Numbered from the stretch's first letter, positions 22,291 to 34,018 are shown. The stretch: 64,000 nucleotides of DNA from Sipunculus nudus (GCA_026874595.1 CM049313.1:26660008-26724007), one strand, 5' to 3'. Numbers and translations: made by a program. Notes: generated by a model from the letters alone, not told the origin.

Positions 22291-22545
22291 AAACTACTCC
22301 ACTATTGAAAAAGAATGTTTGGCTTTGATTTTGGCATTGCAGCATTTTGAAGTTTATGTTACTTCATCAGTTAAGCCTATCATTGTCTTCAGTGATCACA
22401 ATCCCCTCACGTTCATGAACAAGTTGAAGTGTAAAAATCAAAGCTTGTTGAGATGGAGTTTGTTCTTATAGGATTACAATCTTGAAATCAAACACATTAA
22501 AGGGAAAGACAATGTACTTGCTGATTGCTTATCGAGATGTTTATG
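22291..22545 (+). pseudogene. RNase H of the Gmr1-like element, second part
   Basis: Continues the domain broken at 21406: NYSTIEKECLALILALQHF, then VFSDHNPLTFMNKL with a further catalytic Asp, then IKGKDNVLADCLSRC at the end. One in-frame stop (TAG near 22470) interrupts it. With integrase placed upstream, RNase H is the last domain of pol, and no envelope frame follows. Confidence 0.85.
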
Positions 22546-22628
22546 AAATGTTGTAAACGAGATGTTTATGTAATGCTGTAAATAAGATGATTTTTGAGAT
22601 GTTGTAAAAATTAAGTGATTGTGATCGC

Positions 22629-22661
22629 AAAAAGAAAGTTTTCCGAGAAAACTTTCTTTTT
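22629..22661 (+). other. Perfect 15-bp hairpin just before the polypurine tract
   Basis: AAAAAGAAAGTTTTC pairs with GAAAACTTTCTTTTT around the loop CGA. It is a flawless stem in an element otherwise riddled with mutations, 17 nt upstream of the 3' LTR. Function unknown. Confidence 0.85.
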
Positions 22662-22667
22662 TCTTAC

Positions 22668-22678
22668 AGGAGGGGGAG
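22668..22678 (+). other. Polypurine tract of the Gmr1-like element
   Basis: AGGAGGGGGAG directly precedes the 3' LTR start TGTTACAG and would prime plus-strand synthesis. Confidence 0.8.
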
Positions 22679-23072
22679 TGTTACAGATGCTTGTTTTATT
22701 GTGAGCTGTTGACATCTCTTTTTTGTGGTGCGCTGTTGGCATTCTGATATGTGTTTGGCTCAAGCCCTGCCGTTGCTATGCTACGTTGTTCCTTGTTCTC
22801 GCTGGCCGGGTGCGGCCCGCGAAACATAGGGTCATGCTTTGCTGTTATACTGTTGTTGTACTGTGTAATTGTATTGATTTAGTGTATTGTAATGTTAGGG
22901 TTTTTTAATGAATAAATTATAGTTATTTTTTAACAAAAAAATTACTGACTTCTTTATTCATTCCCCTAGACATTTCACGCTGCCTAGTGTTACAGAATCT
23001 GATTTTTTTTCTCCTTTACAAAATTTATGTTCATCACGCATACGTGATCTGTTGATATTAGGTTCCGTGACA
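22679..23072 (+). repeat. 3' LTR of the Gmr1-like element, internally deleted
   Basis: 394 bp against 925 bp for the 5' LTR. It matches both ends of the 5' LTR but lacks the segment equal to about 9072-9600, the junction lying at GGGTCATGCTTTGCTG. It ends GTGACA and is followed by the ACTG duplication. Confidence 0.88.
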
Positions 23073-23454
23073 ACTGGTATTTGTTTCTTTTACATGCATA
23101 TGCAATCTCATTTTCAATAATGTTTATGTAATACTTTGTTTTAATGGCTTTTTTTCTTTCATTCAGTGTGTATGCTTATTGCGTATAAGTCATGGCCATC
23201 ATTTTAAGTTTTTTTTTTTTAAAAACTTGAATTCTTGCATTTTCTTCTCAGGTTTTTTTTTCCATGAACGGTTTCTTTTGTATGGATATGTGATATTGCT
23301 GATCAGTTTCTCATGTTACAAGGTACATGTGTAGGTGACTATTTGTCAAAGACCCCATCCACATCATAGGCACTTAATTGCTTGGGGCGACTGTACGCTG
23401 TTCCGAAACACATTCCGAATGCTGCTCCGAAAGATTTTCATCCACAACACAATA

Positions 23455-23812
23455 CATATAATGGATCTATATAGTGATAGCGTAACGCGATTTATGTGAT
23501 TTTCCGTACCACCGTACGGATTGCCGTGACTTTCGACACACTGTGCTCTCGGGTTTATCCTAAGAGATTCCACCCACTTTTATTGGCAATATTTGCGCAT
23601 TACGTGCGTAAATAATAACTTAAATATTTTCACCCCACGGGCGCCCCTTTTCTTTGTGCGGTCGGGCCTAGTAACAAAACGGCCAAAGAGTGTGTGATGC
23701 CGGGGCCAAGCTAACTTGGGGGGGGGGGGGGGGCTCTGTGTGCGGTTTTCGTGAATTTCGCGGACACTGGCCCGTATCAACCTCCATAGGTGATCCCTTC
23801 TCAAAAGGCAAC
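23455..23812 (+). repeat. Dispersed repeat family B, copy 2
   Basis: Aligns with 8110-8470 from GGATCTATAT...TAGCGTAA to GATCCCTTCTCAAAA, with a G run inserted near 23718. Confidence 0.75.
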
Positions 23813-24302
23813 CTCCGCGCAGGGATGAGGTCTATTGTGCACAAGGGATCCCTTCATAGACGAGATCTCGCATGAGGAGAATGCTCAAAAGGAGGATCTT
23901 TAAAAAATTCATTATTACCCGAACGATTGTGGCTCGGCTTTCAAACAGTTATGATCTTTAGGAAAGCGTGATATTAAAAAAAAAATATACAGCATTAAAT
24001 GTACAACATACTATAATGCTACCACGAATTCTTGCGCAGTGGGATTGCCCGACCATGGGAAGTGCTCAGTTTTTGTGTGTGATAATGGGAATGCAGTTAT
24101 CGAGAACAGGTCTCAGCATAACTGTACTACCATGCAAGATTACAGGTTCCTTTACTGGCGGATTGACGGGCTCGGAGGGCAAATTTAAATAGTGATGTTC
24201 AATATAATATATTTTAATATCAAATGGTTTCATTTATCATATCTACTTCTCCAAAAACATTCTCCGGTCAATTTCTTGGCTTCATTCAGATTTTTATGCA
24301 TA

Positions 24303-24445
24303 ACACCATATATGTAATGGATCTATATATTAATTGCTTACCGCGATTTGTGTGATTTTCCATATCTCCTCTGATACCACAGTACCGATCGTTCTGATTT
24401 TCGACATATATATGCTCCAGGTTTTTCCGAAAACAATCCACCATT
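24303..24445 (+). repeat. Dispersed repeat family B, partial copy 3
   Basis: Matches the first part of the family (GTAATGGATCTATATATTAA, GATTTTCGACATATATATGC) and then diverges. Confidence 0.65.
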
Positions 24446-27400
24446 CGTACCGGAATGTATTGGTTTAAACAATATTTTTATTGCAAAACAAAGCAATGAG
24501 GATTGGAAAACAGGGCACAGCCCTATATCAATTCCTCTCCTCAATGGAATGTATTCGTCCAAGGCATCCAGACCCAGACACAAGGTCAACTCAAAGACAG
24601 AACACTTACACCAAATGTCATCTTCAAAGAGATTGTCAACCAAAACTTTCACTATGAAAGACTGTTTGAAATCAAAACTAACTGCTCGCCCCAAACCGAG
24701 CGTAGCACGGGTTATTGCTTGTATATATTAAAAACCATGGGACCAAGAGAACAGATGCCTGTGGAACTCCAAATTTAACATCTGCATTTGCCGAGCAACA
24801 AGGTTAAACTTTTACAGAGTGATTTCCTAAATTGAGTTATGAAGTTTTCCGGTGAGGTTCTCATCTTGCTGGGCATTACAGTCCAATGACCTTATGCAAC
24901 TCATGCCTGTGCACCATTGCGATTGTGACTTTTTGACAAGAGGAGCCGTATCGCTTAAATAACATAAATCACTCGTACATTAAAGATTCATTGTTTTGTT
25001 TTAAATGTACACATTACATAGGGTTTGTATGGATTTAGTACTAAATATCTAAAAAAAACTTCCTAAGTTCAATGACATGTAGAAGGTACGAGATATTGTA
25101 TCTTTTTATATTTTTTATGTATTTTTTTATTAGCAATGTGATTGTAGGGGGGAGGAGGGGGGGGGGTCTAATGTTCTCCCTCATTAAAAAATTGAGGGGC
25201 TGGGGGCGGAGGGCAGGACAAACAAGGGCTACCCCGTCACTGTGTATCCATATATGCAGCAATTTTTTATTGGTCTCCTGCATTTTGATTAATTAAAAAT
25301 ATTAGATTCAGGAGGACACCATGGAGGACTGATATTTAAAGTAATATGCTAAGAATAGCATGCACCCAGACATTTATAAACACTAGCACGCAGCCAGACG
25401 TTCATAAACACTAGCTGCTTCCGTGGAAATCCACGGCTTTATCTGGTGCATATTTTTTTGTAATGAGCTGATAGGAACTAAACGACGCATATATATTTTA
25501 ATCATAAGGTTTTTGCAGGAACTTTTGTCATTTGTTTCACTTATATGATATAAAGATTACTTCTGCTAGAATTCTCCATAAACACCCTCCCCCAAAATAT
25601 CAACATAAAAAGAAAAATTATTCTATTCCAGAAATCTCACCAAAAAAATTGGAAAAAGACGTGAGGCATATACAGGGTGTACGAATTTTAAAGTGAGAAG
25701 TGTTTTGCCGATAAACAACATAGGCCCGACAGCTTCATTACTGGGAAAATATTGTACATTTAACGGTTGTATAAAGAGGCATTCTACATTGAAATTAAAT
25801 GAAAGATGCTTTGTATTGTTTGAATATCGGGCGACATCGTGAAACACGATGTTTATTCAGTGTAGATAGTTTAGGGTGTAGTCTAAGGCATGAAAACAGA
25901 TATATGCTTTATTTTATAATCATGCATATGTCGTTGAAGTCTCTCGTAACGCGAAACGTATAGCTGCCAGTGTGAAAAAGACAGGCCCAGAAAAATATAT
26001 TCCAACAGTATTAAAGTTTTGGTTTAAGTACTGTAAATTGTCATGAAATAAGCAGGTCTGTTGCAAAATTGACAACTCTCTCGATAAAAAGAAAGCAGGT
26101 TGATATAATTGACGAAAGCATTTAGCAAAGAAACCACTTCAGCCTTGGTTCGTTGCATTATCTTACAGCAAATTAACGCAAAATGTAATATACACGCTTT
26201 GCTGAAAATTGGAAGAGGGATCGAGTAAAACTGCATCCGTAATCCATTACATTTTGAGGAAATCGGAATCACCATAATATATTTTTTTTCACAATTCCAC
26301 GAAGGAATAATTATAAGGGGCTATTCCTTTGTCCCTGAGTATGCAAATCGTATGCAGTTGTTCTGCCACTGGCCTGGTGAACCTGTGTTTCTTAACCATG
26401 ACAATGTATGATTAGTAGATTCTGGCGGGGGTTTCAAAGTCCCCAAGAGATTGAGGACCCTTGGAGGTGTGTGCAACCCCCCCCCCCCCCCCGAACTATT
26501 AAACCATGGTTATCATGGAAAGATACTTCTGAATGTATACAAATCAAAATACCTGTGAATCTATATAATGGTGATCGTGTAAAGGGTCTCAGCTCTTTGT
26601 GTCCACTCAACGGAAAAGTGCTCCCTATTAAAAGATTCATGGGGACATGTGTTCCTCGCTTGAATTCAAAATCTTTACTTACTTGTGACAGAGTAAAATT
26701 CCTTAACAGGCGATTATAACAGGGAATTATAGGTCGCCTCCTGAAAAAGCGTGACGGGCGAAAATGTTTTGCTGAACATTTGAAGAGGGTTAGGGTAAAG
26801 ACATGTCATAAGTCCATTTTATTTTGGAGATAATACGAATCACCACAAAATATATTTTCTTAACAACCATTATGACAACCCCCCAGACCCCACCCCCACC
26901 CAACCCGAATGATAATTAAGTTGTAGGGCTTTTTTTTTAATTTCATAAAACACATGACTTGGCCGAACTTTTTAAATCATGGTTATCATGGAAAGATATT
27001 TTTGAATGTATAAACATCAACATACCTGTTACCCATTAAAAACTTGTCAAACGGTGGTCACATCACTGACTCAGCGTCCAGTGATGATCAAACTGAAAAG
27101 CCCTCGCATTTGAAGTGGAGTCATGTGGTCTTTAGTTTCCTTTGAGAGAGAAAATTCCTTTTGAGGATATGGGGGTTCAATGGGGATTATAGTGGACGCG
27201 CGTGACCGCGTATTGCACGGAAATGCCCTTTGGGCAGGACATGCGCGCTACCCACAGTCTTAACAAGGCCAGTGAAAATCCCCAAGGTGCCTCCTGAAAA
27301 AGCGTCACAGGCGTGGTGGACCTTGCAGCACAAAAGAAATAGGGGCACCTAATGGGAAAATATTTAAATTATTAATTATTCAGCTTAATGGGGCATAATC

Positions 27401-27980
27401 CCGTAAAATAAAACAAACTTGTTCTAAAAGAGCACCACCGATACGTCTGCCGAATTTGGAGAGTCAAATGGGAACGGAAGCAGGTAAACCATGGTATAGA
27501 AAAAAACCAACTCCGTATTAATTATATTGATTATTATAGCCCGCAGCAACACACTCATAAACACGAGCCCGCAGCCAGATATTCATTAACACTATCCCAC
27601 CGGTAGTCAACCATACACTAGCCCGAGTTTTAAGGTGGTTTTGTATAAATGCGGAGTGCCTATCCGTAGTCCGTATGCGTAGTCCGTAAAATCAAAGTTC
27701 GTTTTCCATAAAGGTGGTTTTCCAATAGTCCGTATCTGCAAAGTTTGTTTTCCATAGATACGTACGCGTAGTTCGTACTCCGTGTTAATAGGTGCTCGAT
27801 GGCTAAAGATTTTCTTTCCTTGTAAGCCATTGCACCATATATTTATTGTAAATTTCAAAATATAAGCAAAAAAAGTTTGTCTGTTAAATTGTTTTAATAT
27901 TTATATTATATCTATTTTTTCAAAAAGGATCTTAATCATTATAATTTTACACGCGGTTCTGTTGTTTACTCTGTGAGTAT

Positions 27981-28302
27981 CAGTTGTATAAGTGAAATTT
28001 AAAGGAAACCCCTCGATGTTCATTTTGTTTTGAGCAAAGAGAAAAAATACTACAAACATTTCTGGACTGTGTGGTTGCTAAGAACTCTTACCTGAAAATA
28101 ACCTCCTGGTTACAGAAGTACAATGTGAATTTACCACCAATATCACCATCTTTAGTCATATATGGCATAATACCAGACGGTGAAGATAACATGTTAATTA
28201 ACCAAATTTTGCTGCTGTACAAATATGTGTTGTACAGTGGCACCAATTTATCTTCAAGGGTGGGGGGGGGATGACTCTCAGCATGGGTAGATGATTATTG
28301 TT

Positions 28303-28331
<29 letters not shown>
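27981..28331 (+). mobile_element. LINE 3' end, severely 5'-truncated copy
   Basis: Nearly identical to 29316-29630, the 3' end of the next LINE, starting CAGTTGTATAAGTG and including the cysteine-rich coding end and the G run. It finishes in a TTA/ATT microsatellite (28303-28331). Very high similarity implies a recent origin, either by insertion of a truncated copy or by duplication. Confidence 0.7.
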
Positions 28332-28333
<2 letters not shown>

Positions 28334-28344
28334 ACGTAGCACAG

Positions 28345-29635
28345 AAGGTTCATGAGCTTTAAAAAGTGTCTTTACTTCCAAACTTTCAATAGAAAATATC
28401 CCAGTCCTCACAAATATGTTAGCACCGCCAAAAATTAGAGTAAAGAATTTAAAAAGACTACTCTGTGACTTTATTTGGAGGGCTAAGTTGCCTAAAGTAA
28501 AATATGCAACCATTATTGGAAAGCATGAAAAAGGGGGCGTCGATCAATGTGCCAGACATTGAATGAAAAATAAAGACACAAAGAATAATGTGGATTAAAC
28601 GCATTTTGTGTTCAGAAGAATCTGCCAGTAGTAAAATTTTGAATTTCAGATTAATGAAGATAGGCGGATTGAACTGTATAAGAAACTTTGATATGAATGT
28701 GTTACCTAAAGAATTACCAAGATGCTTTTTGAAATGTTTAGAGGAATGGGCTTCATATGTATCCGTTTTGCCTGAATCGACAGAAGATATCATATATCAA
28801 AGCTTGTGGAATAATCAATATATAATGATTAATAACAGACCTCTATACAACAAACATTATGTAAGTAGCAAATTATATTTTATCAAAGACCTGGTAAATT
28901 ATGATGGAGAGTGGAAGCCATGGAAAAAATATGGGAGAAGAATATATGTATGAATCACATTGATTTTATGTTTTGGATGGCATTAAAACAGGCAATTCTA
29001 AAAAAAATTGGGAGAGACAGGTTTATAGGGTATGAACAGGTACATGATGAAGGAAATGAAGTTGACAGTGTAGTAACTGTGAATGGTTTGGAGAAATTGG
29101 ATACATTAAATGCCAGGGAGTTATATAGAAGACTTTGGTGGAAAAATATGGATAACTCCTACAGCTCAGAAAGTATGGGATAACAAAACCCAAGAAAATA
29201 TAGTATCGAGGTGAAATCGGAACATGTTTATAGTGGAATATATAAAAGTACCTTAGACACTCATCTCAGAGAGTTTCAATACAAAATATTAAATCACTAC
29301 ATTCCTCTAAATAATCAGTTGTATAAGTGGAATTTAAAGGAAACCCCTCGATGTTCATTTTGTTTTGAGCAAAGAGAAAAGATACTACAAACATTTCTGG
29401 ACTGTGTGGTTGCTAAGAACTCTTACCTGAAAATAACCTCCTGGTTACAGAAGTACAATGTGAATTTACCACCAATATCACCATCTTTAGTCATATATGG
29501 CATAATACCAGACGGTGAAGATAACATGTTAATTAACCAAATTTTGCTGCTGTACAAATATGTGTTGTACAGTGGCGTCAATTTATCTTCAAGGGTTGGG
29601 GGGGGGATGACTCTCAGCATGGGTAGATGACTCGC
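28345..29635 (+). mobile_element. LINE (L1/Tx1-like) fragment: end of reverse transcriptase ORF
   Basis: The protein resembles the C-terminal part of L1/Tx1-type ORF2. It shows NMLAPPKIRVKNLKRLLCDF (about 28415-28475), KHEKGGV, MWIKRILCSEE, then the zinc-binding end with LREFQYKILNHYIPLN, LYKWNLKETPRCSFCFEQRE and the terminal C (29250-29405). The catalytic reverse transcriptase core is missing (5' truncation). Frame breaks near 28560, 28950 and 29180 show it is inactive. A G-rich stretch follows the last coding piece. The clade is approximate. Confidence 0.7.
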
Positions 29636-29696
29636 AATTGTGGGGGGGGGGGGGATGACAGGCGTGGAGGGTAGACAAAATTGGGATAAAACAGAC

Positions 29697-29701
<5 letters not shown>

Positions 29702-29772
<71 letters not shown>

Positions 29773-29782
29773 ATATATATAT
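29702..29782. repeat. (TA)n microsatellite
   Basis: About 62 nt of pure TA followed by degenerate TATAATATAT. Confidence 0.97.
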
Positions 29783-30415
29783 CTTTTATTGTCTGTGTGA
29801 CCCATATCAAATGTATTTTAATTAAATATAAGGTTTTAAAAAGTAAGGAATATGTTAATTCTAAACCGTTTAGATATAAATATTTTATAGTAAACTCATT
29901 AATGGAACCAAAGTCTATTTATTTATATATTTTATTTGAAATATATAAATATTATTTTCTGAATAGTGGGGGGGGGGGATGATTACATTGACCATCCCCC
30001 CCCCCCCTTGCCAAAAAGTGGGGGGGGGGAGATATATACCCCACATACCTGCTATATTGACGCCCCTGGTGTTGTATAAAGAAAGAGAGGGCTATCATTC
30101 TGCTTTGTTTGCTGTTTTTTTTTTTTTTCAAGTAAATTAATGGATACTGAAAGTATTGAAAGACAAAAGCTAATAAAAAAGGAATTCTAAATATACATTA
30201 CCAAAAATGGGGTGAATTGAAAAATATGAGTAAAAACTGAGTACAGTTATACTATGTATATGGTCTGATCATGAGAAACATAACTTGTATCATAATGTAC
30301 CTTGAACTATGTATAAGTATTTGTAATTGATTGTTTATTTGACATTTAAATGATGAAATATCAAGTGAACTTATAAGTTATGAAAAATATCTGAGGGGGA
30401 ATAAAATAGGGGTAT
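29783..30415. other. AT-rich DNA with facing G and C runs, no gene
   Basis: Contains G runs at about 29969-29978 and 30020-30029 and a C run at about 29995-30007, so a G run and a C run can pair. Otherwise nothing was recognised. Confidence 0.5.
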
Positions 30416-30419
30416 AGCC

Positions 30420-31095
30420 GTCTCCAATTTAGGTCCATCCTTCTTTTAGCACACAGCCTTTAGAGCATTAATCCTACTCATTAATCTGGCAGCCTCAGAG
30501 TCTTTTAAATTCTCACCTAACAGTTTTAAGGGTTCAACATATTTTGATTTGTACGCTTTACTAAACAAAACCGTTTGTGTTTTTGTTGGTTTTAGTTTGA
30601 TTCTCCAGGTGTTGCACCAGTTGCTTATGCGGTCGAGCTGGGCTTAGACTGCGTTGCAAACGTTGGAACCAGTAGCCCAGATGGCTATGTCGTAAGCGTA
30701 TTGTGAAATGCTGACCATTTGTCCCTCTTCGGAAGGTCGTTAAAATACTGATAACGAGGAAAGGGCTCAGCACTGAGCCCTGGGGAGTCTCAGCTTCAAG
30801 CGTATAATCTCCTCAGACTTTGTACCTTTATGATTAACCATAAGGGATCTATCTGTCATGAATGAGGAGATTAATCTCACCAGTTTATGTGGCAGATGGG
30901 ATCTCATAACTTTAATGCGGAAAACGTCGGACCATACTGCATCAAAAGCCCTTTCTACCTCGAGAAATGTGGCTAAGATGTGCCGCTTCGCTACATACTA
31001 TTCATGATTTCCTGGCTGAGCCTCAATATATGATCACATGTTGATCTCCAGGAGCGAAAGCCTGATTGGTCTTCATTAAAAAATGGGCCACCCAG
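30420..31095 (-). pseudogene. Dead non-LTR reverse transcriptase, Jockey-like
   Basis: Read on the minus strand, FLEVERAFDAVW (about 30940-30975) is motif A with its catalytic Asp, followed by LPHKLVRLISSFMTDRS and ETPQGSVLSP (about 30765-30795). Motif C reads YAYDIAIWATG (about 30680-30712) where the family has YADD, so one catalytic Asp has become Tyr. The C-terminal portion includes NWCNTWRIKLKPTKTQ. Frame changes near 30730 and stops show decay. The order and spacing fit the palm of a Jockey/CR1-group LINE; the exact clade is uncertain. Neither the endonuclease end nor a 3' tail was identified. Confidence 0.75.
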
Positions 31096-31450
31096 CTCGG
31101 CCGTCAGTGGTACCAAGGTGTTTAAAATTTAAACTGTATTTATTTAACATGGATTGTACAAATAGTTATGGTAACAATTGAATGGCAATCCCCATGACTC
31201 AGATGGTGGCGGTCGGATTGTCTGCAGGAATGGAGGAAACCGGAGGACCCGGAGAATACTACCAGCCTTGCCTGGTCAGAACACCTAATTCGTTCTCATA
31301 TAGCCACGTCAGGACTAGAAACTGGGTAGCCAGCAAAGAAAGCCGAGCGTGTAACCACTCGACTGTCCACTTTTACGTTGCCTCTACCCTTTTTTAAGCA
31401 AAAGACAAAGCTAACATTTTAACCATTTGGGATGGTAAGAACAAAGTGAA
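31096..31450. other. Intergenic spacer with a possible SINE-like piece
   Basis: About 31180-31390 contains GGAATGGAGGAAACCGGAGG and ACCCGGAGAATAC, sequence of a kind seen in dispersed repeats of marine invertebrates. No promoter boxes or tail were identified. Confidence 0.35.
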
Positions 31451-33088
31451 GCCCTACTCGAAAATACGAAACCAGTTTCGGTTACAGTAAAACCGGTTCT
31501 GTATGGTTTCGCATTGTATTTTAGTGGACGGCTTCGGTTTTAATAGACAAATTTATTTAAATCTTTTAATATAAATGAATGAATTTATGATGAAAATATG
31601 ATCAAAAGTTAGAGATCCATGTCTGGGCACTTTGAGACTATGTGGGACCATTATTAATTATGACTGGCCAATTTATATTGCAATTATGATGAAAATAGAT
31701 TGTTCTATTTCCTATATAACATATCCATGTGTCAAACTACAGGCGCTTGAACTGCTATTAGTGTAGATTTCGACTTTATTTGTTACTTTTCTGGGTCATT
31801 TCCATATAACAATTACTTATCTCTTTATTATTTACTTAATATTTGAGATAGATAGGCAAGAGGGCGTCCCGTTAAGTCCGACAGCCATGTGGATCAGGGT
31901 TTGTAATCACAGGATTCCCTCCGTATCCGCCTTTTGAAAGGAAGTTATTAATCTTTCTAGGTCTTTTTCTTCCTAATGACAACGATTCCTTGTACAAATA
32001 GCCATGCCAAAAAAACATGCCATCAGCAGGTGCTAAAGTTGAGCATGTGTCATTCTGTTACCAACGGACGACAGCCGAGGACGCGCGTTCTGATTGGTTG
32101 ATGGCAGGTCGGCACAGATATGAGCAACAGACATGGGAAGAATACTGTGGAGGAATGTGCCGTCCGGCAGTACCTGGAAAACGCCATCCACGGTCCATCA
32201 CATGCACAATAACTAACGCAAAAGAGTCGTAAATTAATACTTTTTAAATGATATATTACTACTTCCCAAAATAATCGGCGGAATATCTGTATAACTGCTT
32301 AAGGCAAAAGAGCATTTTTAAAGAATTTTATAAAATAAATATCGCGGAAAAGGGTTTTGGGAATAAAATGTAGAATTTGAATCGACTGGTAAACAGAAAC
32401 TTGAGGAGGGGTATTTTGATTATTTGGGTTCTAGAAAGATGTCTGGTTAAGGATAAGTTATAGATTCATGGTAATGTGTGCAAATAAATGTAAATGCTAA
32501 CACAAAATGCAATTTTTAATCAACAACGCGGTTAAGCCAATCACGCACGTCCTTCAAAATTTGCCCGAAACCGATTTCAGCATGCGCGTTTCACTAATCA
32601 CATTATGTGACATGGCTGTCGGACACCTTCTTGCCTGCCTATCTCAAATATTAAGTAAATAATAAAGAGACGGACCATATAGTGTGAAAACGGTCGGAAA
32701 ATGTCAGATAAGTAGTAGTTATAAGGAAATGACCAGGAAAAATAACAAATTTAGCCAAACCTACACTAGGCTTAATAGCAATTAAAGCGCGTCTCACCCC
32801 TAGCTATATACATTTCCAAAGTAGATAATATTGTATTCATAACACTTCTGAGAGACTGTTTATACCACAATCATTGCTTATTTAACTCTAAAAGCCATCA
32901 ACAGTATCAATTAATTAAATAATTAACAAAATTGACTACTTTGGCACTATGCCGCCATCATGCCAGCATAATTATCAAGTGGACGGTTTTGGAGAAACCG
33001 AAATCCGGAGATGGTTTCGCGTTTTCACCAAAACCAGCTTGGTTTCTGCAATCAAAAGTGAACGGTTTCGAATTTTCGAGTGGGCCCT
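31451..33088. mobile_element. 1.6-kb foldback element with ~450-bp terminal inverted repeats
   Basis: The left arm (31451-31892) starts GCCCTACTCGAAAAT. The right arm (32612-33088) ends ATTTTCGAGTGGGCCCT, its imperfect inverse. The inner ends match well: GAGATAGATAGGCAAGAGGGCGT with CCGACAGCCATGT on the left against ACATGGCTGTCGGACACC and TTGCCTGCCTATCTC on the right. The ~720-bp centre has no recognisable transposase. A non-autonomous foldback or hAT-like element is likely. A clear target duplication was not found. Confidence 0.7.
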
Positions 33089-34018
33089 AAATGTATTTCA
33101 ACGTAATGGTCAAATTCGCCACCAGCTGTCGGCTTTCAGAAACCATGCCAAACTCGTTCCTACCATGGTGCAGCTGCCCCAGCTTAGTTTCATCCAGGAA
33201 ATGGATCCCTTTTGTCATCGCCTACGGCCTCACTTAATATATCTCATCATTAAAACCGAACAACAAAAAATAGAAACGTTATGCAAGAAAGAAGTAAAAA
33301 GGCGCGAAACGTTATAGCGTTCGAACGTCATGGTTTTTCGTGAGGTCAGATCACTGGTTCCACCAGATGTCATTTTGAAGCTAACGGCTCGTGTGTCAGC
33401 ATCATTTGACAGACCGCTTTTAAGTTTCAAGATTCTTCCCGCTGCCACCTAGTGATGTAAGTACGCCCTTTTCATATTGACTTCCAACGTTCCGAAAAAA
33501 ATAATAACACCTTATTTCTGTCTAAATTAGTTTCCCAAATGACTGTGAGATTTGTGAAAAAATCCTTGATAATCCATCGTTAAATTTTTATCGGTCCTTA
33601 ATATATTTTAGACACAGGAATTCGCCAAGACGTTTTATACTGAAAGTAGAAGTTATTGTAATTATCATTAATTACAAACATATATTTGATTATCTATGGT
33701 AAATCGAAGTATGTTGGTAATTACAATTTATTATTGCTCAAGTTTCCATGTAGATTACATTGATCCTTGAAGGAAACGGACAGGTTGAATCTGTTTTGAA
33801 GGCAATGGTTAATTTGTATATAGTATATGTATATAGGAAATAGATCCCTAATGTCAACCCTTAAGGCCTTACTTAATATATCTCATCATTAAAACCGTAC
33901 AACAAACAAAATATTACAAAGAAGAAAAAAGGCGCAAAACGTTATAGCGGTCGAACGTCATGGTTTTTCGTTTGGTCAGATCACTGGTTCCATATATGTT
34001 CCATTTATATATATATAC

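Larger units (their letters stand above)
8907..23072 (+). mobile_element. Gmr1-like Ty3/Gypsy LTR retrotransposon, carrying nested insertions
   Basis: The LTRs begin TGTTACAG; the right one ends GTGACA. The element is flanked by the 4-bp duplication ACTG (8903-8906 and 23073-23076). A primer site complementary to tRNA-Pro follows the 5' LTR and a purine tract precedes the 3' LTR. Gene order is gag, protease, integrase, reverse transcriptase, RNase H. Integrase before reverse transcriptase is unusual for Ty3/Gypsy and is known from Gmr1-like elements, whose Gag is the proposed source of the vertebrate SCAN domain; the Gag here is SCAN-like. No envelope gene was seen. Insertions at about 9971-11908, 16347-21082 and 21407-22290 account for roughly half the length. 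All genes carry stops or frameshifts, so the copy is dead. Confidence 0.9.
23077..27980. other. Intergenic repeat-rich DNA, no gene recognised
   Basis: Holds two copies of repeat family B (separate entries), G runs at about 23718-23733 and 25147-25167, and a C run at about 26477-26492. A segment at about 26475-26560 is repeated with changes at about 26878-27028, sharing CATGGTTATCATGGAAAGAT. Tracts with AGTCCGTA/TAGTCCGT lie at 27640-27790. The open frames here show no recognisable protein similarity. Confidence 0.55.

Noticed and set aside
22546-22678. Possible envelope gene after RNase H of the outer element
   Set aside because: Only ~130 bp separate RNase H from the 3' LTR, and they contain a hairpin and the polypurine tract.
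29589-29825. Tyr-Ile repeat frames at the TA tract
   Set aside because: They are translations of a (TA)n tract.
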